Shown piece by piece: positions 38,314 to 38,571 of a DNA stretch of 38,571 nt. Positions within the stretch are counted from its first letter, which is position 1; each line of letters starts with the position of its first letter. The stretch comes from Cohaesibacter sp. (GTDB lineage: Bacteria > Pseudomonadota > Alphaproteobacteria > Rhizobiales > Cohaesibacteraceae). The notes beneath the pieces were generated by a model. That model worked only from the letters and a program-made list of their open reading frames with translations, searched no databases and was not told the DNA's origin. The stretch is taken from positions 1 to 38,571 of the forward strand of contig JAOXSH010000022.1 in assembly GCA_025800145.1 (NCBI GenBank). The letters run 5' to 3'. A program made the translations under genes and the position numbers.

Positions 38314-38571
38314 TACCAACGGCATAAAAGATTGACCCATATGACCGGATTTTATTGGCTTTCTGGTAAGAAGCTTTTGCTGTGCTGGTCTGGTTGACCA
38401 TAAAGCAAGAGCGACGCAGTCCAGAAAGCCAATAAAACCGGCCTTCGGTGCCTTGAAATGGCTCACTGAGCTGCGTTGTCTTTCTAGGAAAATGCCCCGG
38501 CATTGTCCGATCGAGCCGACGCCTTGCCAGTAAACCATTTCAAAGCATCCTATGGGTCAATCTTTTATGCC
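38311..38571 (+). mobile_element. Long family A element with nested inverted repeats (cut by window end)
   Basis: The outer arms GGCATAAAAGATTGACCCAT (38321-38340, plus A) and its exact reverse complement at 38551-38571 enclose about 210 bases. Inside, CCGGATTTTATTGGCTTTCT (38345-38364, plus GG) pairs with 38421-38441, its loop holding further paired arms (GCTTTTGCT/AGCAAGAGC, TGGTC/GACCA). Then TTGAAATGG (38453) pairs with CCATTTCAA (38535), and AATGCC/GGCATT forms a small hairpin between. The whole folds as a cloverleaf. No coding sequence is present, so it is a non-autonomous element or a structured RNA. The first TGA is also the stop of the rpiR gene. The element continues past the window, where CGTTGGTAT is expected. 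Confidence 0.75.

Noticed and set aside
470..38571. CRISPR array made of the dispersed repeats
   Set aside because: Copies are kilobases apart, in both orientations and with no regular spacers; no cas gene is present.

Overview
The window is chromosomal DNA from an alphaproteobacterium of moderate GC, most likely a member of the Hyphomicrobiales (Rhizobiales). Three things support this. Neighbourhoods such as folE-hisI-patatin-CBS next to an iscU-like gene, yidD and thrS, or cysE-DUF3126, match that order. Several families (BA14K, BTLCP peptidase, PAS_5, DUF2336) are typical of it. The two-hairpin repeat at 14321-14422 looks like the AGAGCAT-type palindromic repeat scattered through these genomes. 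A marine genus such as Cohaesibacter would fit but is only a guess. No rRNA, tRNA, CRISPR array, integrase or transposase gene was seen.

Layout. 1-2.1 kb: a small membrane/coiled-coil protein, a glycosyltransferase, a small membrane protein and a MarR regulator. 2.3-4.8 kb: an aromatic-type catabolic operon (VOC protein, FAD monooxygenase, DUF2783 protein) divergent from marR. 4.8-11 kb: a BA14K secreted protein, a VOC protein, a WYL regulator, a second FAD monooxygenase, a CHCC zinc-finger protein, two alpha/beta hydrolases and an enoyl-CoA hydratase/isomerase. 11.2-15.2 kb: cysE, DUF3126, two membrane proteins, a gamma-carbonic anhydrase-like protein and a transglutaminase-like peptidase. 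15.9-18.7 kb: PilZ and PAS_5 proteins, a candidate small RNA and a rhomboid protease. 19-25 kb: CBS protein, patatin, hisI, folE, iscU-like scaffold, yidD and thrS. 25-29.3 kb: a repeat-containing secreted protein, a nitroreductase/flavin-reductase pair and a CoA-ester lyase/MaoC pair. 29.5-36.2 kb: an SLT transglycosylase, DUF2336 protein, Hpt protein, receiver-only regulator, NAD kinase, CutA and an HD-GYP phosphodiesterase. 36.2-38.3 kb: a Gfo/Idh/MocA dehydrogenase divergent from an RpiR regulator.

How genes work together. The catabolic genes at 2.3-11 kb suggest hydroxylation, ring or side-chain cleavage and CoA-linked processing of small organic acids under MarR and WYL control. The 16-kb and 30-36-kb groups look like phosphorelay and cyclic-di-GMP signalling. 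The 19-25-kb group is housekeeping.

The most unusual feature is a set of short dispersed repeats whose edges coincide with stop codons. Family A (core ACCAACGGCA) has about a dozen copies. It supplies or touches the stop of the genes ending at 4765, 12512, 19483 and 38313. Family B (TAGGACGTAGACTCAT) supplies the TAG of the genes ending at 481, 9216 and 10204. The family C repeat shares the TAG of the gene ending at 14322. The right edge of the window holds a family A element of at least 260 bp with nested inverted repeats, which could be the full-length form of a non-autonomous mobile or structured element.
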